Below, piece after piece: positions 63,607 to 64,000 of a DNA stretch of 64,000 bases. Both the position numbers and the translations under genes were made by a program. Numbering within the stretch: position 1 is the first letter of the stretch; each line of letters opens with the position of its first letter. Source of the DNA: Peptoniphilaceae bacterium AMB_02 (GTDB lineage Bacteria > Bacillota > Clostridia > Tissierellales > Peptoniphilaceae); contig CP143259.1 of assembly GCA_036321625.1 (NCBI GenBank), positions 2,096,001 to 2,160,000 of the forward strand, written 5' to 3'. The notes under the pieces were generated by a model, which was not told the DNA's origin, ran no database searches, and saw only the letters and a program-made list of their open reading frames with translations.

Positions 63607-64000
63607 TTATGATTTTGCGAATGTAGGATATTGTTCAACTATTTTAATTGCAACTTCTCTATCCATATTTGGGGTTAATAAAACAAATTCTATGATTTCA
63701 TCTTTCGACAGGTTTCCAATATAATAATTTTCAATGCCTTTTTAACTTCTTCCACAGATATTAGTGTTTTAACGATATTTTCACTCCATTTTTTATTATT
63801 GCCAAATTATATTATCTTTCTCCGTTTAGCCTCTTCTATCAATTTTGGCTGAATCAATGGATATGTCCAATTTTCTACAAGATTGGTAGTTATGATTATT
63901 TTTTCAATTTCACTGCGTAGTTCTTCCTCAAACTCAATAATATCTGCAGTATAAAGCATCCCATATGTTTCTTGCCCATTGAAATTATTTGCAGAAGTAA
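63607..64000 (-). pseudogene. Broken gene(s) at the right edge, unidentified
   Basis: Reading leftward from the edge, an open frame encodes YGMLYTADIIEFEEELRSEI and WTYPLIQPKLIEEAKRR, then stops at TAA (63807-63809). The same frame continues past the stop with KKWSENIVKTLISVEEVKK. After one missing base at an A5 run (63739-63743) it continues in another frame with GIENYYIGNLSKDEIIEF, up to TAA at 63607. It may be two decayed fragments or one gene with a nonsense and a frameshift change. I do not recognise the family. Confidence 0.5.

Overview
The window looks like chromosome from a low-GC, Gram-positive anaerobe of the Clostridia/Tissierellia type. The signs are A/T-rich intergenic DNA, strong AAGGAGG-type ribosome sites, a class B sortase with isopeptide-domain surface proteins, CWB2 cell-wall repeats, a large Firmicute SRP RNA, a T-box leader, pyruvate:ferredoxin oxidoreductase, histidine fermentation genes and a creatinase. 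No genus can be fixed from the sequence alone.

Layout. 1-9.95 kb (all minus strand): a thioredoxin-like lipoprotein, a class B sortase and a giant vWA/Cna-B surface adhesin. The adhesin reading frame breaks at an A6 tract and continues in the -1 frame off the left edge. 10.0-11.6 kb is a scar of broken mobile and accessory DNA: a group II intron reverse transcriptase, a plasmid-type fragment and an hsdM tail. It is followed by an intact hsdS. 13.3-21.9 kb is sugar metabolism: nagB and a seven-gene mglBAC-galM-galT-galK-galE operon with a near-consensus promoter. 22.2-28.2 kb is a type IV pilus/competence-type pseudopilus operon (pilB, pilC, pilA, pilD and four minor-pilin-like genes). 28.4-33.3 kb is a two-gene FtsX-type ABC exporter whose permease carries a very long extracellular coiled coil. 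33.4-36.7 kb has a TrxB-like flavoprotein, an OFA-type MFS transporter and a patatin-like lipase. 37-43.2 kb is dnaX-ybaB-recR followed closely by hutI-fchA-hutH. A YuiF-type (NhaC family) predicted histidine transporter diverges on the other side of dnaX. 45-47 kb has a PTS-IIC-like membrane protein, tRNA-Ser(GGA), the SRP RNA and a small MITE-like element. 47.1-48.8 kb is a frameshifted CWB2 protein with an N-terminal glucosaminidase-like region.

49.0-53.6 kb appears to be a creatine-use module. A sigma-54 promoter with upstream palindromes drives a creatinase. Next come a folded leader, a 35-residue membrane protein, an SSS-family symporter and a convergent sigma-54 activator with a PAS domain. 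53.8-54.35 kb is a cluster of short repeats.

54.4-62.1 kb is a T-box-controlled operon: a LeuA-like protein that has lost the HxH metal site, a sugar-isomerase/acyl-CoA-ligase fusion, and pyruvate:ferredoxin oxidoreductase. The last 1.8 kb has a DUF6688-like membrane protein and a broken gene at the right edge.

The most unusual points are the T-box operon with the degenerate LeuA, the creatine module with its structured leader and tiny membrane protein, and a recurrent pattern of single-base A-tract frameshifts. Those frameshifts fall in surface or accessory genes and not in the housekeeping genes.
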